Source of the DNA: CAG-791 sp002390025
GTDB taxonomy: Bacteria > Bacillota > Clostridia > Lachnospirales > Lachnospiraceae
Assembly (NCBI GenBank): GCA_946543465.1
Contig: CAMNLR010000134.1
Location: forward strand, 32,985-96,984
Direction of reading: 5' to 3'
DNA length: 64,000 bases
Shown here piece after piece: positions 1 to 8,495 of the stretch (the first letter of the stretch is position 1; every line of letters begins with the position of its first letter). A model generated the notes under the pieces. The model saw only the letters and a program-made list of their open reading frames with translations, was not told where the DNA came from and searched no databases. Both the position numbers and the translations under genes were made by a program.

Positions 1-1830
1 GAAAATATCCAGTACGCCCGGAGTTTTGGCTTTGAAGTGCACACGATCCAGGGGGCGGATATTCCCCTGGCGATCGCCGAATATGCCCGCCGGGAAGAAG
101 TGACGGATCTGTTTGTGGGATACAGCCCGCCCTCTTTTACCCTGCTGCCCAGGCCGGCGATCAACGAAAAGCTGCTGAGTTATCTGCCGACGGTGGATAT
201 CCACATCGTCCCCGACCCTGTATCCTCTTCTTATCCCAGGGATATGAGGCAGAGACGGCCGGGCTCTCCCAACTGGAACCTGAAGGATCTGTTTCTGGTG
301 CTCGCCGTCATGGCTGTGGCGACCTTCCTCTCCTACTGGTTCTATATGTCGCGCTTCAGCAACTCGAACATCATCACGATCTATATCCTCGCCGTGCTGA
401 TCGCGTCCGTCATGACTTCCAGCCGTATCTACGGAACTTTCGCCGCCATCCTGTATGTGCTCCTCTTCAACTTCCTGTTCATAGATCCCCGATTTACACT
501 GCTGGTGTACGATTCGGCCTATATGATGACCTATCTCGTCACTGTGGTGGCCGCCCTGATCACCGGCACCGTCGCCGTTCGAATGAAAAATATAGCGCGT
601 GTCTCCGCCGAGAACGCCTATCAGGCCAAGGTGCTGCTGGATACTTCCAACCAGCTGGAGAGCGCGGAGGACTCAGAGGACATCGTCCGCACCACCTGTA
701 TGCAGCTGGTCCATCTGCTCAACCGCGCAGTCGTGTTCTATCCGCCTGAAGCTGTCAGGGGCAGTTCAGACACTGCAGCAGATCCTGTTTTTTTTCCTGC
801 AGGAGAAAAAACCCTCTCTCCCGCTCTTCTGGACAGAGAGCTGGGCGCGGTGCGATGGACTTTTTCCAACAGTACGACTTCCGGCGCCTTTACCTCCCAG
901 TTCGGAGATTGTTCCTGCCGGTATCTGAGCGTCTATTCGGGAGAGACCCGTTATGGCGTGATCGGCATCGATATGGAAGGGCATCCGCTCACGGAGTTTC
1001 AGGATACCATCCTTTTGTCCATCATTCATGAGTGCACCATGGCGCTTGAAAACGAGCGCATGGCCAGGGAAAAGCAGACGGCCGAGATCCGCGCGGAAAA
1101 CGAGCGCCTGCGCGCCGGGCTCCTGCGCTCCATCTCCCATGATCTGCGCACTCCGCTGACATCCATCTACGGCTATGCCTGCAGCCTGCGCAGTTACGAG
1201 GATGATCTGCCGCGCGAGGACCGCGACAAGATCTATGAGGATATCATGGAGGACGCGGACTGGCTCAACGCCCAGTTCGAGAACATTCTCTCTATGACCA
1301 GGCTGGAGAGCGGCATCGGCATCCGCAGGACCATTGAAAACATGGAGGATGTCATTGAGCAGAGCCTGCGGCATGTCAGCTCCCACCACAACCGTCCCAT
1401 TGCCTTCGATACAGAGGGTTCCGAGGACCAGATCTTTTTTGCCGAGATGGAGCCCAAGCTCATCATGCAGGTCATGATCAATCTCCTGAACAATGCCGTA
1501 AAATATACGCCCGCAGACGCCGAGATCCGGGTGCACATGGAGCGCTCCGGGGACCAGATCATCGTGGACGTCGCCGACAAGGGGCCCGGCATCTCCGATG
1601 AGGACAAGCCCTATGTCTTCGATCTTTTTTACAATGGCAAAAAGAGTCTGACCGACAGTTACCGGTCCATGGGGATCGGCCTGAACCTGTGCGCCCAGAT
1701 CATTCATGCCCACGGCGGCAGCATAGAGGTCCAGGACAACGAACCGGCAGGCGCCCTCTTCCGCTTCCGCCTACCCGCGGCAAATCTGGATTCTGCGGAA
1801 ATGCAGCCGGCGGATCCTGACGAATGCTGA
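1..1830 (+). CDS. kdpD: KdpD-type sensor histidine kinase (5'-truncated by window edge)
   Basis: Membrane histidine kinase that in the Kdp family senses K+ limitation or osmotic stress and phosphorylates KdpE. The frame is open from base 1, so the N-terminal KdpD/universal-stress part lies outside. What remains is the end of the USP-like domain, then four hydrophobic segments (about codons 95-180, DUF4118 layout), a GAF-like stretch, and the kinase core. The H-box reads SISHDLRTPL with the phospho-His codon at 1138-1140. The N-box is MINLLNNAVKYTP, the G1 box DKGPGI and the G2 box GIGLNL. The kdpE gene follows after about 140 bases. No kdpFABC pump gene lies downstream, so the pump, if present, must be upstream or elsewhere. 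Family assignment is secure; the signal sensed is inferred. Confidence 0.93.
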   Translation, partial: ENIQYARSFGFEVHTIQGADIPLAIAEYARREEVTDLFVGYSPPSFTLLPRPAINEKLLSYLPTVDIHIVPDPVSSSYPRDMRQRRPGSPNWNLKDLFLVLAVMAVATFLSYWFYMSRFSNSNIITIYILAVLIASVMTSSRIYGTFAAILYVLLFNFLFIDPRFTLLVYDSAYMMTYLVTVVAALITGTVAVRMKNIARVSAENAYQAKVLLDTSNQLESAEDSEDIVRTTCMQLVHLLNRAVVFYPPEAVRGSSDTAADPVFFPAGEKTLSPALLDRELGAVRWTFSNSTTSGAFTSQFGDCSCRYLSVYSGETRYGVIGIDMEGHPLTEFQDTILLSIIHECTMALENERMAREKQTAEIRAENERLRAGLLRSISHDLRTPLTSIYGYACSLRSYEDDLPREDRDKIYEDIMEDADWLNAQFENILSMTRLESGIGIRRTIENMEDVIEQSLRHVSSHHNRPIAFDTEGSEDQIFFAEMEPKLIMQVMINLLNNAVKYTPADAEIRVHMERSGDQIIVDVADKGPGISDEDKPYVFDLFYNGKKSLTDSYRSMGIGLNLCAQIIHAHGGSIEVQDNEPAGALFRFRLPAANLDSAEMQPADPDEC

Positions 1831-1885
1831 AAAATCCCGGTAAATTCTGATGAATCCTGAAGAATCCCGATGACAGGACGATTGA
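1829..1885. repeat. degenerate GAATCCTGA repeats after the kdpD stop
   Basis: The kdpD stop codon is followed by imperfect reiterations of GAATCCTGA / AATCCCGATGA. The motif resembles the last codons of kdpD itself (GATCCTGACGAATGCTGA). This is one of several stop-proximal arrays in the window. Confidence 0.5.
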
Positions 1886-1886
1886 A

Positions 1887-1920
1887 ATTCAAGACTCGCC
1901 CGCGCGTCTTGCGCGATGAA
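1887..1920. repeat. dispersed GACTCGC hairpin element, copy 1
   Basis: The kdpD-kdpE spacer holds TTCAAGACTCGC, a short loop, GCGCGTCTT and then GCGATGA. Near-identical elements occur at 5898-5913 and 15385-15402, always in intergenic DNA. The imperfect stem is about 9 bp. Confidence 0.5.
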
Positions 1921-1969
1921 GAATAACCGGAAGGATGACATTAACGATCAATTAGGAAGGTTCTTTGAT

Positions 1970-2674
1970 ATGGATGACATGAAAATCCTTGTTGTGGAGG
2001 ACGACCGCTCCGTCCTGAACCTGATCACAACTACACTGAAGATCAATCATTACTCCTACATTGCAGCTTCTACCGGAAACGAGGCAGTTTCACTGTGCGC
2101 TTCCCATCACCCAGGCTTGATCCTGCTGGATCTGGGTCTTCCGGACATCGACGGCATTGAGGTCATCCGCACAATACGTTCCTGGTCCTCCGCCATCATT
2201 ATCATCATCAGTGCCCGCGGAGAGGACAGCGACAAGATCCTGGCTCTTGACAGCGGGGCCGACGATTACCTGACCAAGCCTTTTTCCATTGAAGAACTCC
2301 TGGCCCGCATCCGCGCGGCCATGCGCAGGATGCAATATATTGCGAGCAAGGGTGAAAAAAGCCCCGTCTTTACCAACGGGGATCTGGTCATCGATTATGC
2401 TTCCCGCACTGTCACTGTCGCGGGAACCGAAGTACATCTGACTGCCATAGAATACAGACTGCTGACACTCATGGCTTCCAATGTCGGCAAGGTCCTGACC
2501 CATTCCTTCATCATCGACCGCATCTGGGGCGGAGGTGTGGAGACAGACATCGTCTCCCTCCGCGTCTATATGACTTCCCTGCGAAAAAAGCTTCGCTCTG
2601 CACAGCCCGGCCTCAACCTGATCGAGACCCACATAGGCATCGGCTATCAGATGCTGCGCGCAGAGAAGGCATGA
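1970..2674 (+). CDS. kdpE: KdpE-type response regulator (OmpR family)
   Basis: DNA-binding response regulator partner of the preceding kinase. The receiver domain starts MKILVVEDDRS. The phospho-acceptor Asp lies in LILLDLGLPDIDG, and the conserved Lys in DDYLTKPFS. The C-terminal half is a winged helix (Trans_reg_C) with the IDRIWGG...RVYMTSLRKKL pattern. An in-frame ATG exists 54 bases upstream, but AGGAAGG at 1954-1960 sits 9 bases before the ATG at 1970, so that start is chosen (234 residues). Order and spacing with kdpD indicate one operon. Confidence 0.92.
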   Translation: MDDMKILVVEDDRSVLNLITTTLKINHYSYIAASTGNEAVSLCASHHPGLILLDLGLPDIDGIEVIRTIRSWSSAIIIIISARGEDSDKILALDSGADDYLTKPFSIEELLARIRAAMRRMQYIASKGEKSPVFTNGDLVIDYASRTVTVAGTEVHLTAIEYRLLTLMASNVGKVLTHSFIIDRIWGGGVETDIVSLRVYMTSLRKKLRSAQPGLNLIETHIGIGYQMLRAEKA

Positions 2675-2680
2675 AAGATT

Positions 2681-2850
2681 GGGGTTGTCGGGTTGTCAGC
2701 GGTTGTCAGGGGTTGTCGGTTGTCAGGGGTTGTCGGTTGTCAGGGGGACGGTTCCTTTGACACCCTGAGGTGTCAAAGGAACCGTCCCCCTGACAACCGA
2801 AGGAACCGTCCCCCTGACACCCCCCCTGACAACCGCCTGACAACTAATTG
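2681..2850. repeat. REP-like palindrome with flanking GGTTGTCAG direct repeats
   Basis: The core is a perfect inverted repeat with 32-base arms (2733-2764 and 2769-2800) around a CTGA loop. It contains GGGGGACGGTTCC and TTTGACACC. On the left, GGTTGTCAGG/GGTTGTCGG is repeated about six times; on the right lies a partial second copy (AGGAACCGTCCCC plus CCTGACAACCG). The spacer has no plausible gene. It resembles the GGGACGGTTC...TGACAC type of bacterial REP/BIME palindrome associated with Y1 REP transposases. That link is from recollection; no transposase is in the window. It could also stop transcription. Confidence 0.8.
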
Positions 2851-2990
2851 TACGTCGAAAAATGCAATTTATAGAAAAGCACACGTCTGCACACAGAATC
2901 CATGCATCAAACATGTGTGAACTTAAATAATGCACAAAAAAACGCATGTATTTTTGGTGTAAATTGTGGCAGAAAATTAACGAACAAGTC

Positions 2991-3069
2991 TTGCAATTTT
3001 ATCCATTAGTTAGTATGCTAATTATTAGAAAAACACTTTATACGTTGAGGGATATTTAGGTCCTTCAAC
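2991..3069 (+). promoter_or_regulatory. promoter and 5'-UTR hairpin of the acyl-CoA dehydrogenase gene
   Basis: TTGCAA (2991-2996), a 17-base spacer and TATGCT (3014-3019) form a sigma-A-like promoter in an AT-rich region. The transcribed leader then holds a 9-bp hairpin (GTTGAGGGA 3044-3052 / TCCTTCAAC 3061-3069, one G-U pair) about 16 bases before the GAGGAGG ribosome site. Confidence 0.5.
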
Positions 3070-3097
3070 ACTTTCCACATTTTATGAGGAGGCATGT

Positions 3098-4243
3098 ATG
3101 GTAAGCTTTCAGTTGACAGAAGACCAGAAGGAAATGCAGGAACTGTTCCGCAAATTCGCTCAGGACAAGGTTGCCAAGGTAGCCGAGGAAATGGACGAAA
3201 AAGAAGAGATGAATATGGACATCATCGCCGAAATGAAGGAGCTTGGCTTCTTCGGCATCCCTTTCTCGGATGAAATCGGCGGCGCAGGCATGGACGTTCT
3301 GACCTATGCTCTGATGATGGAAGAGATCTCCAAGGTTGACGCCAGCACCAGCATCACCCTTTCCGTTCACACTTCTCTTTGCGCTTCCAGCATCGAAGAG
3401 TTTGGAACTCCCGAGCAGAAAGAGAAATGGCTTCGCCCTCTGGCAGACGGCAGCAAGATTGGCTGCTTCGGCCTGACCGAGCCCAATGCAGGATCTGACG
3501 TTGCAGGCGCTGTCACCACCGCTGAGAAGGATGGCGACTTCTATGTAATCAACGGCGCTAAGATCTTCACAACCAACTCCGGTTTCGCTGATACCTTCCT
3601 GGTATTCGCTCTGACCGACAAGTCCGTCCCCGCTCACAAGGGCATGTCCGCATTCCTTGTTGACAGGAACACTCCCGGCCTGGAAGTCCAGCCCGACATC
3701 AAGCGCATGGGTATCCGTGCTGCTTCCAACGCAGAAGTTTACTACAACAACGTCCGCGTTCCCGCAGCAGATATGCTGGGCAAGGAAGGCACCGGCTTCA
3801 AGATCGCTATGAAGGCTCTTGACGGCGGCCGTATCGGTATCGCAGCTCAGTCTGTCGGTATTGCTCAGGGCGCTCTTGACGAAGCCATCAAGTACTGCAA
3901 AGAGAGAAAGCAGTTCGGCAAGCCCATCACCGCTTTCCAGAACACTCAGTTCCGTATGGCTGAGGATCAGGCTATGATCAATGCAGCACGTCTCCTCACA
4001 TGGCAGGCAGCTGTTGCAAAGGACAACCACGAGAACTACAACTTCCTCGCTGCACAGGCTAAGCTCGTTGCTGCAACCGTAGCTAACGATGTCTGCCGTC
4101 ACGCTGTTCAGTACATGGGCGGCTACGGCTACTGCCGTGAGTACGGCGTAGAGCGCAAGCTCCGCGACGTCAAGATCACCGAGATCTACGAGGGCACATC
4201 CGAAGTCATGAAGATGGTCATGTCCGGCAGCATGCTCCGCTAA
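3098..4243 (+). CDS. bcd: short-chain (butyryl-CoA type) acyl-CoA dehydrogenase
   Basis: FAD flavoprotein catalysing alpha,beta-oxidation/reduction of short acyl-CoA; in butyrate-forming clostridia it reduces crotonyl-CoA to butyryl-CoA with electron-transfer flavoprotein. Length 381 is typical. Visible motifs are CFGLTEPNAGSD (FAD contact), the FTTNSGFA region, ERKQFGKPI, QYMGGYGYCREY, and the catalytic-base Glu in KITEIYEGTSEV near the C-terminus. GAGGAGG lies 6 bases before the ATG. No etfAB, thlA, crt or hbd genes adjoin it, unlike the usual bcs operon, so it is monocistronic with its own promoter and terminator. Codon use is that of a highly expressed gene. Exact chain length or branched substrate (for example isovaleryl) cannot be fixed by sequence alone. 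Confidence 0.85.
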   Translation: MVSFQLTEDQKEMQELFRKFAQDKVAKVAEEMDEKEEMNMDIIAEMKELGFFGIPFSDEIGGAGMDVLTYALMMEEISKVDASTSITLSVHTSLCASSIEEFGTPEQKEKWLRPLADGSKIGCFGLTEPNAGSDVAGAVTTAEKDGDFYVINGAKIFTTNSGFADTFLVFALTDKSVPAHKGMSAFLVDRNTPGLEVQPDIKRMGIRAASNAEVYYNNVRVPAADMLGKEGTGFKIAMKALDGGRIGIAAQSVGIAQGALDEAIKYCKERKQFGKPITAFQNTQFRMAEDQAMINAARLLTWQAAVAKDNHENYNFLAAQAKLVAATVANDVCRHAVQYMGGYGYCREYGVERKLRDVKITEIYEGTSEVMKMVMSGSMLR

Positions 4244-4336
4244 TTGTCGGAAAGAATCCGGTTAATGGTTCGGCAGATTTGATTACATCCTGGTTTCGAC
4301 TCAACAAAGTCTGCTGAAAGCGTTTTACCATTACAA

Positions 4337-4379
4337 AAAACCTCTGCGTCTGTCAATTCAGGCGCAGAGGCTTTTTTTA
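4337..4379. terminator. bidirectional intrinsic terminator between acyl-CoA dehydrogenase and dnaJ-like genes
   Basis: CCTCTGCG and CGCAGAGG form an 8-bp stem, flanked by AAAAAA on the left and CTTTTTTT on the right. It can therefore end both the rightward acyl-CoA dehydrogenase transcript and the leftward dnaJ-like transcript. Confidence 0.85.
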
Positions 4380-4491
4380 TGTTTTTATCACGGATGCTCA
4401 AATCTTTTGTGAATGGTGCAGCTTCATTATATGTTGAAAAGCACTGTTTTTTCGTTAAAAAAGCTGTCAAAAAATTTTCTGTCGGAAGGGG

Positions 4492-5748
4492 TCAGGCGCT
4501 GTGCGCTCTTCCGTAGGTCCGCTCATTATAGAGGGTCTCAAACTCTCTGAGTTTGCGGATCTCGGCATCGGTCAGGTCTTTGGGGACCTGGATCTGGACG
4601 GTGACGTAGAGGTCGCCGGGCTGGGCGCTGCTTTTTTCGGCGTGGATGCCCTTGCCGCGGATGCGGATCTTTTTGCCTGCATCCGTTCCTTTAGGGATCT
4701 TGCAGAGGATCTTTTTGCCGTTGGGCATGCGGACTTCCGCCTCGCCTCCCATGACAGCTGTCATGAAGGGGACATTAGCGGTCGCATAGATGTCCTGTCC
4801 TTTTCTGGTAAATTCTTTGCTCTCCTGCACGGTGACTTTGAGCAGAAGGTCGCCCTTGCGGCTGCCGTCGGCAGAGATATTCCCCTTGCCGCGCAGGCGC
4901 ACGGATTTGCCGTTGTCTATGCCGGCCGGAATATGGACGCGCAGTGTCTGGGTCCCGCTCCCGTCCGCTTTCTGCAGGCGGATGCTGCGGTCGCATCCCA
5001 GTACCGCCTCCTCGAAGGAGATGGTGACGGGGAATTCCGCATCAAGGGTTTCCGCCGCGCCCCGGGTCCCGTCGCCTGCGGCGAATCCGCTGAAATCTCC
5101 GTAGCCCGCGCCGCCATAGCCGCTGCCTGCATTGTGGAAGCTGTGGAATCTGCTGCTGCCTCCGCCGGTCCTGCCGTAGGAACTGCCGCTGCCGTAGCCG
5201 TTGTTACTGTTACCGCCGCTGCTATAGCCTGCGCTGCCGCCTGCTGCTCCGGCGTTCCTGAAGAGGTGCTCAAAGAGGTCGCCGTAGTCTCCGGGATCTC
5301 CGCCTTCAAAGTGGAAGGTAGTATAGCTTCCGTCTTTTCCGCGGAATGTTCCGGATCTGCCGCCGGAGCCCGCTCCCGTGAATCCGCCAAATCCGTTAAA
5401 TCCGTCAAAGCCTCCAAATCCGGAGCCGCCGCCAAAGCCGCCGAAGCCTGCCTTTTTGGCCTCCTCCATTCTCTTTGCGTATTCTTTGGGATCCATTCCG
5501 CTCTCAAAAGCGGCATAGCCGTATTCGTCGTAAATCTTCCTCTTCTCTTCATCTCCGAGAATCGAATTTGCTTCCGAAATATCCTTGAATTTCTTCTCAG
5601 CTTCCGCGTTTCCCGCATTGGAATCGGGATGGTATTTCTTCGCAAGCTTTCTGTACGCTTTCTTGATCTGCGATGCATCCGCATCACGCTTTACACCGAG
5701 GATCGCGTATAAATCTTTTTCGTTTGGTTTTCTGTATGTTGCTGCCAT
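4492..5748 (-). CDS. DnaJ-family J-domain chaperone without zinc finger (CbpA/DnaJ type III-like layout)
   Basis: Hsp40 co-chaperone that stimulates DnaK ATPase. The N-terminal J-domain (about residues 10-80) has the HPD motif in KKYHPDSNAG. A long Gly/Ser/Phe-rich low-complexity region (about 95-230) follows, then two beta-rich C-terminal substrate domains (VTISFEEAVLGC...; QDIYATANVPFMTAVMGGEAEVRMPNGKK). The CxxCxGxG zinc repeats of classical DnaJ are absent, so this is closer to CbpA. An ORF reading could begin three codons earlier at a GTG. GGGGGTGAG lies just ahead of ATG GCA GCA, so the ATG at 5748 is preferred (418 residues). It has its own strong promoter and no grpE/dnaK neighbour. 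Confidence 0.85.
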   Translation of the reverse strand: MAATYRKPNEKDLYAILGVKRDADASQIKKAYRKLAKKYHPDSNAGNAEAEKKFKDISEANSILGDEEKRKIYDEYGYAAFESGMDPKEYAKRMEEAKKAGFGGFGGGSGFGGFDGFNGFGGFTGAGSGGRSGTFRGKDGSYTTFHFEGGDPGDYGDLFEHLFRNAGAAGGSAGYSSGGNSNNGYGSGSSYGRTGGGSSRFHSFHNAGSGYGGAGYGDFSGFAAGDGTRGAAETLDAEFPVTISFEEAVLGCDRSIRLQKADGSGTQTLRVHIPAGIDNGKSVRLRGKGNISADGSRKGDLLLKVTVQESKEFTRKGQDIYATANVPFMTAVMGGEAEVRMPNGKKILCKIPKGTDAGKKIRIRGKGIHAEKSSAQPGDLYVTVQIQVPKDLTDAEIRKLREFETLYNERTYGRAHSA

Positions 5749-5897
5749 TTGTCTCACCCCCTTTCCGTATGGGGAAATGGTTATATTTCTTCACAATATA
5801 AAGCTATCTTCACAGCATAAATCCGGCAGACAGAGCCTGCCGTTGGGTTTATTTGCCATCGCGCAATAACGCAGTGATCGTCGCGGGACAGACGCAA

Positions 5898-5965
5898 GAC
5901 TCGCAGGCGAGTCCCGGATGTACTTGTTATATATATTATATAACACCTATTCTCATTATAGTCAA
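5898..5965 (-). promoter_or_regulatory. dnaJ-like promoter, palindromic -10 region and GACTCGC hairpin copy 2
   Basis: On the minus strand TTGACT (rc of 5960-5965), 17 bases, then TATATA (rc of 5937-5942) form a strong sigma-A promoter. The -10 region lies inside the palindrome GTTATATA-TAT-TATATAAC. In the ~180-base leader, GACTCGC-AG-GCGAGTC (5898-5913) is a perfect 7-bp hairpin of the dispersed element family. A second hairpin, CGGCAG...CTGCCG, lies near 5826-5846. No CIRCE operator (TTAGCACTC-N9-GAGTGCTAA) is visible. Confidence 0.6.
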
Positions 5966-6074
5966 GGACTTCTGCAAAAAACTCTTTCCCGAAAAAAGTT
6001 TCCTGAAAACCAGCTTCTCTAAAATAGCTTTTCTGAAAAAGTTTTCATAAAAGGCCTTCCGGAAAAAACGGTCC
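5966..6074. repeat. degenerate TTTCCTGAAAAAG-type tandem repeats
   Basis: Spacer DNA with about eight imperfect 12-16 base units of the form TTTCCtGAAAAaG (CTCTTTCCCGAAAAAAG, TTTCCTGAAAACC, CTTTTCTGAAAAAG, CCTTCCGGAAAAAAC). No gene is supported. Confidence 0.5.
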
Positions 6075-6108
6075 GCAAAAAAGCGCCGCCGGCATAAGCC
6101 GGCAGCGC
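6075..6108 (-). terminator. intrinsic terminator downstream of pepT
   Basis: On the minus strand GCGCTGCCGGC-TTAT-GCCGGCGGCGC forms an 11-bp stem with one mismatch, followed by TTTTTTGCGG. It ends the long leftward housekeeping run. Confidence 0.85.
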
Positions 6109-6275
6109 CCGGATTCTCCGGTCAGGAGGAAAAATACTGTATTTGCAGATTATTTTTTCGGTATTATCTTTCAGTATCTTTCAGAAAGTTATTTTAATGC
6201 TGTCTTTTTCAAAGTGAATTGTGCGGTGAATTATGCGGGGCCTAACTATAGCCAGCGCAGGTTTTTCAGGTTTTT

Positions 6276-7496
6276 TCAGGCTTTCGCAAATTCCATGACC
6301 AGGTGCAGGAGGATTTCCACACAGGTATCCATTTCCTCTGCAACCGCATGTTCATAGAAGCCGTGATAGGCATAGCCGCCTGTCCCGAGATTGGGGCAAG
6401 GCAAGCCTCTGAAGGAGAGCTGGGCCCCGTCGGTCCCGCCGCGGACAGGTCTGGAGAAGGGAGTCAGTCCCACTGCCCGTATGGCCTTTTCGGCTGCCCG
6501 GATGGCCTCGGGGTGGTCCGCAATGACCTCCGCCATGTTGCGGTACTGGTCTTTGATCGAGCAGGTCACCGTTCCTTCGCCGTACTTTTCATTGAGGGCA
6601 AGGGCGATCTCTTGCATCTTTTTCTTTTTTTCTTCGAACTTTTCCGCGTCGTGGTCGCGCAGGATGTAGTCTGCAGATGCTTCCGTTACATTTCCGCGGG
6701 CGCCGGTCAGGTGATAAAAGCCTTCGCGGTCCTCTGTTCTCTCGGGCACCTCCTGGTCCGGAAGCATGGCATTGGCCTCCATGATCACCTTCATGGCATT
6801 GATCATCTTGTCCTTGGCATCGCCGGGATGGACCGAAATGCCGTGTGCCGTCAGCCTGGCAGCAGCCGCGTTGAAGGTCTCATATTCAATCTCGCCAGGG
6901 ACAGAGCCGTCCACCGTATAGGCGATTTCCGCCCCGAATTTTTCCAGATCCAGAAGGGCTGCGCCGTGTCCGATCTCTTCATCGGGTGTAAAGCAGACGC
7001 AGATTTTCCCGTGGGGGATTCCGTCATTGATCAGGCGCTCGCACATGGTCATGATCTCTGCGACACCGGCCTTGTCATCCGCGCCCAGGACAGAGGTCCC
7101 GTCTGTTGTCAGGATGGTCTTTCCGATGCAGTCCTTCAAGTGGGGGAAAGCATGGGGATCCAGGACCCTGCCGGAAGTTCCCAGCGGAATCGGGCTCCCT
7201 TCATAATTCTCGATCACCTGGGGGTGGGTATCGGTGCCTCCGCAGTCGTCTACTGTATCCAGGTGGGCGATCAATCCGATGGCTTTCCGGTCCTCATAGC
7301 CGGGTGTGGGAAGAAGAAAGCCGTAGGTATAGGCATGCTCATCGACGAAAACACCCGTCATGCCCAGTGCTTCCATCTCGCCGGCCAGCAGGTGTGCCAG
7401 TTCAAATTCTCCTTCCCCTGTCGGTGTTTTTTCCACTTGCTCGTGACTGGTCGTGTTGACCGCCGCATAGTTCAGTAAACGTCTGTATGCTCTCAT
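6276..7496 (-). CDS. pepT: peptidase T (tripeptide aminopeptidase, M20B)
   Basis: Cytoplasmic di-zinc aminopeptidase that removes the N-terminal residue from tripeptides. The 406-residue length matches PepT. Metal and catalytic signatures are IAHLDTVDD (His and Asp ligands), SVLGADDKAGVAEI (bridging Asp), FTPDEEIGHGA (catalytic Glu pair), YTVDGS and, near the end, GTGGYAYHGFYEHA (His ligand). The dimerisation lid (about residues 205-310) carries the typical HGISVHPG. GGAGG at the proper distance supports the ATG at 7496 over the in-frame ATG eight codons earlier. It is the last gene of the leftward run, followed by a strong terminator. Confidence 0.93.
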   Translation of the reverse strand: MRAYRRLLNYAAVNTTSHEQVEKTPTGEGEFELAHLLAGEMEALGMTGVFVDEHAYTYGFLLPTPGYEDRKAIGLIAHLDTVDDCGGTDTHPQVIENYEGSPIPLGTSGRVLDPHAFPHLKDCIGKTILTTDGTSVLGADDKAGVAEIMTMCERLINDGIPHGKICVCFTPDEEIGHGAALLDLEKFGAEIAYTVDGSVPGEIEYETFNAAAARLTAHGISVHPGDAKDKMINAMKVIMEANAMLPDQEVPERTEDREGFYHLTGARGNVTEASADYILRDHDAEKFEEKKKKMQEIALALNEKYGEGTVTCSIKDQYRNMAEVIADHPEAIRAAEKAIRAVGLTPFSRPVRGGTDGAQLSFRGLPCPNLGTGGYAYHGFYEHAVAEEMDTCVEILLHLVMEFAKA

Positions 7497-7579
7497 GATG
7501 CTTCCTCCAAAGATGTCCATTTATGTCCAGGTTTGTCCAAAGATGTCGTTTTCGAGTTCTTCCGCCTTGTCAAATCATT

Positions 7580-8461
7580 TTACAAGTGCACAGGGGGAGG
7601 GGCTTCCTCAAGCAGGGCCTGCTCCTCTTTGGTCAGTTCATGTGCCGCAAAGAGATCGGGACGCATTTTGCGGGTGAGGAGGAGGGACTGCTGCAGGCGC
7701 CATTTGCGAATCTTTTCGTGGTCTCCGGAGCGCAGGACCGCAGGTACGGCCTCGCCCTCATAGACAGCGGGCTGGGTGTACTGGGGGTATTCCAGCAGAC
7801 CGTTTTCAAAGGATTCCTCCTGTGTACTGGCATCGCGGAGGCTGCCGGGCAGAAGGCGGGCGACAGAATCAATGATGACCTGGGCGGCGAGTTCGCCTCC
7901 GGTCAGGACATAGTCGCCGATAGAGACCTGCTCATCGGCATGGGGATAGATGCGGGCATCCATTCCCTCGTAATGGCCGCAGATCAGGATGAGGTGGTCT
8001 GTCTCTGCGAAATCGTGAGCTTTCTTCTGGCTATAAGGCCTGCCGGCGGGGCTGAGGATGACTGTCCGCACATCATTTTGGGGAGCGGCCTGCTCCGCTG
8101 CCCTGTCCTTCATGAAATCCGAAGCACAATCCTCTTCTCTCCTGTTTTCAGACTGTTTTTTCCTGTTTTCAGACTGTTTTTTCCTGTCTTCCGGAAAGTC
8201 TTTCCGATTTTCAGAAAGAGCGCTGTAATTTCTCTTTTTGCAGGCGCGGAGGGCATCGAGAACCGGCTGGCAGCGCATGACCATGCCGGCTCCGCCGCCG
8301 AAGGGGGAGTCGTCGATATGGCGAAAGCTGCCGGGGGCATATTCGCGGATGTCAATGATTTCCACCCTAAGAACCCCGTTTCTGACCGCGCGGGCTATGA
8401 CGGGAGCCTGCAGGAAGCTGTCGAAGAGATCCGGCATGATTGTAAGTACAGAAATGATCAT
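7580..8461 (-). CDS. trmD: tRNA (guanine37-N1)-methyltransferase TrmD with a charged insertion
   Basis: SPOUT methyltransferase making m1G37 in tRNA, which prevents +1 frameshifting. Family motifs are FGGGAGMVM (residues 55-63), ILICGHYEGMDARI and SIGDYVLTGGELA (AdoMet knot). At 293 residues it is about 45-50 longer than usual. The excess is a hydrophilic block (about residues 77-131) inserted between GGGAGM...LDALR and RTVILSPAG. It contains KKQSENR repeated in tandem (a 21-bp DNA repeat near 8140-8200). The likely start is the ATG at 8461; only a weak ribosome site (ACAGG) precedes it. It lies 34 bases after the yfbR-like stop. The usual rpsP-rimM-trmD-rplS context is absent. Confidence 0.92.
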   Translation of the reverse strand: MIISVLTIMPDLFDSFLQAPVIARAVRNGVLRVEIIDIREYAPGSFRHIDDSPFGGGAGMVMRCQPVLDALRACKKRNYSALSENRKDFPEDRKKQSENRKKQSENRREEDCASDFMKDRAAEQAAPQNDVRTVILSPAGRPYSQKKAHDFAETDHLILICGHYEGMDARIYPHADEQVSIGDYVLTGGELAAQVIIDSVARLLPGSLRDASTQEESFENGLLEYPQYTQPAVYEGEAVPAVLRSGDHEKIRKWRLQQSLLLTRKMRPDLFAAHELTKEEQALLEEAPPPVHL

Positions 8462-8495
8462 GGTCTGTTTTACCTGTGTCGCCTTTTTGCCTGTG

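Noticed and set aside
2693..2920. Coding frames through the REP-like palindrome after kdpE
   Set aside because: Frames exist only because of the repeated GGTTGTCAG units; both strands are equally open.
4240..4470. Minus-strand frame of 76 codons after the acyl-CoA dehydrogenase gene
   Set aside because: It runs straight through the bidirectional terminator hairpin and has no ribosome site.
4501..5712. Long plus-strand frame opposite the dnaJ-like gene
   Set aside because: Composition mirrors the Gly-rich repeat of the real protein; no start signal or family resemblance.
5758..5965. CIRCE heat-shock operator for the dnaJ-like gene
   Set aside because: GACTCGC-AG-GCGAGTC and the GTTATATA palindrome do not match TTAGCACTC-N9-GAGTGCTAA.
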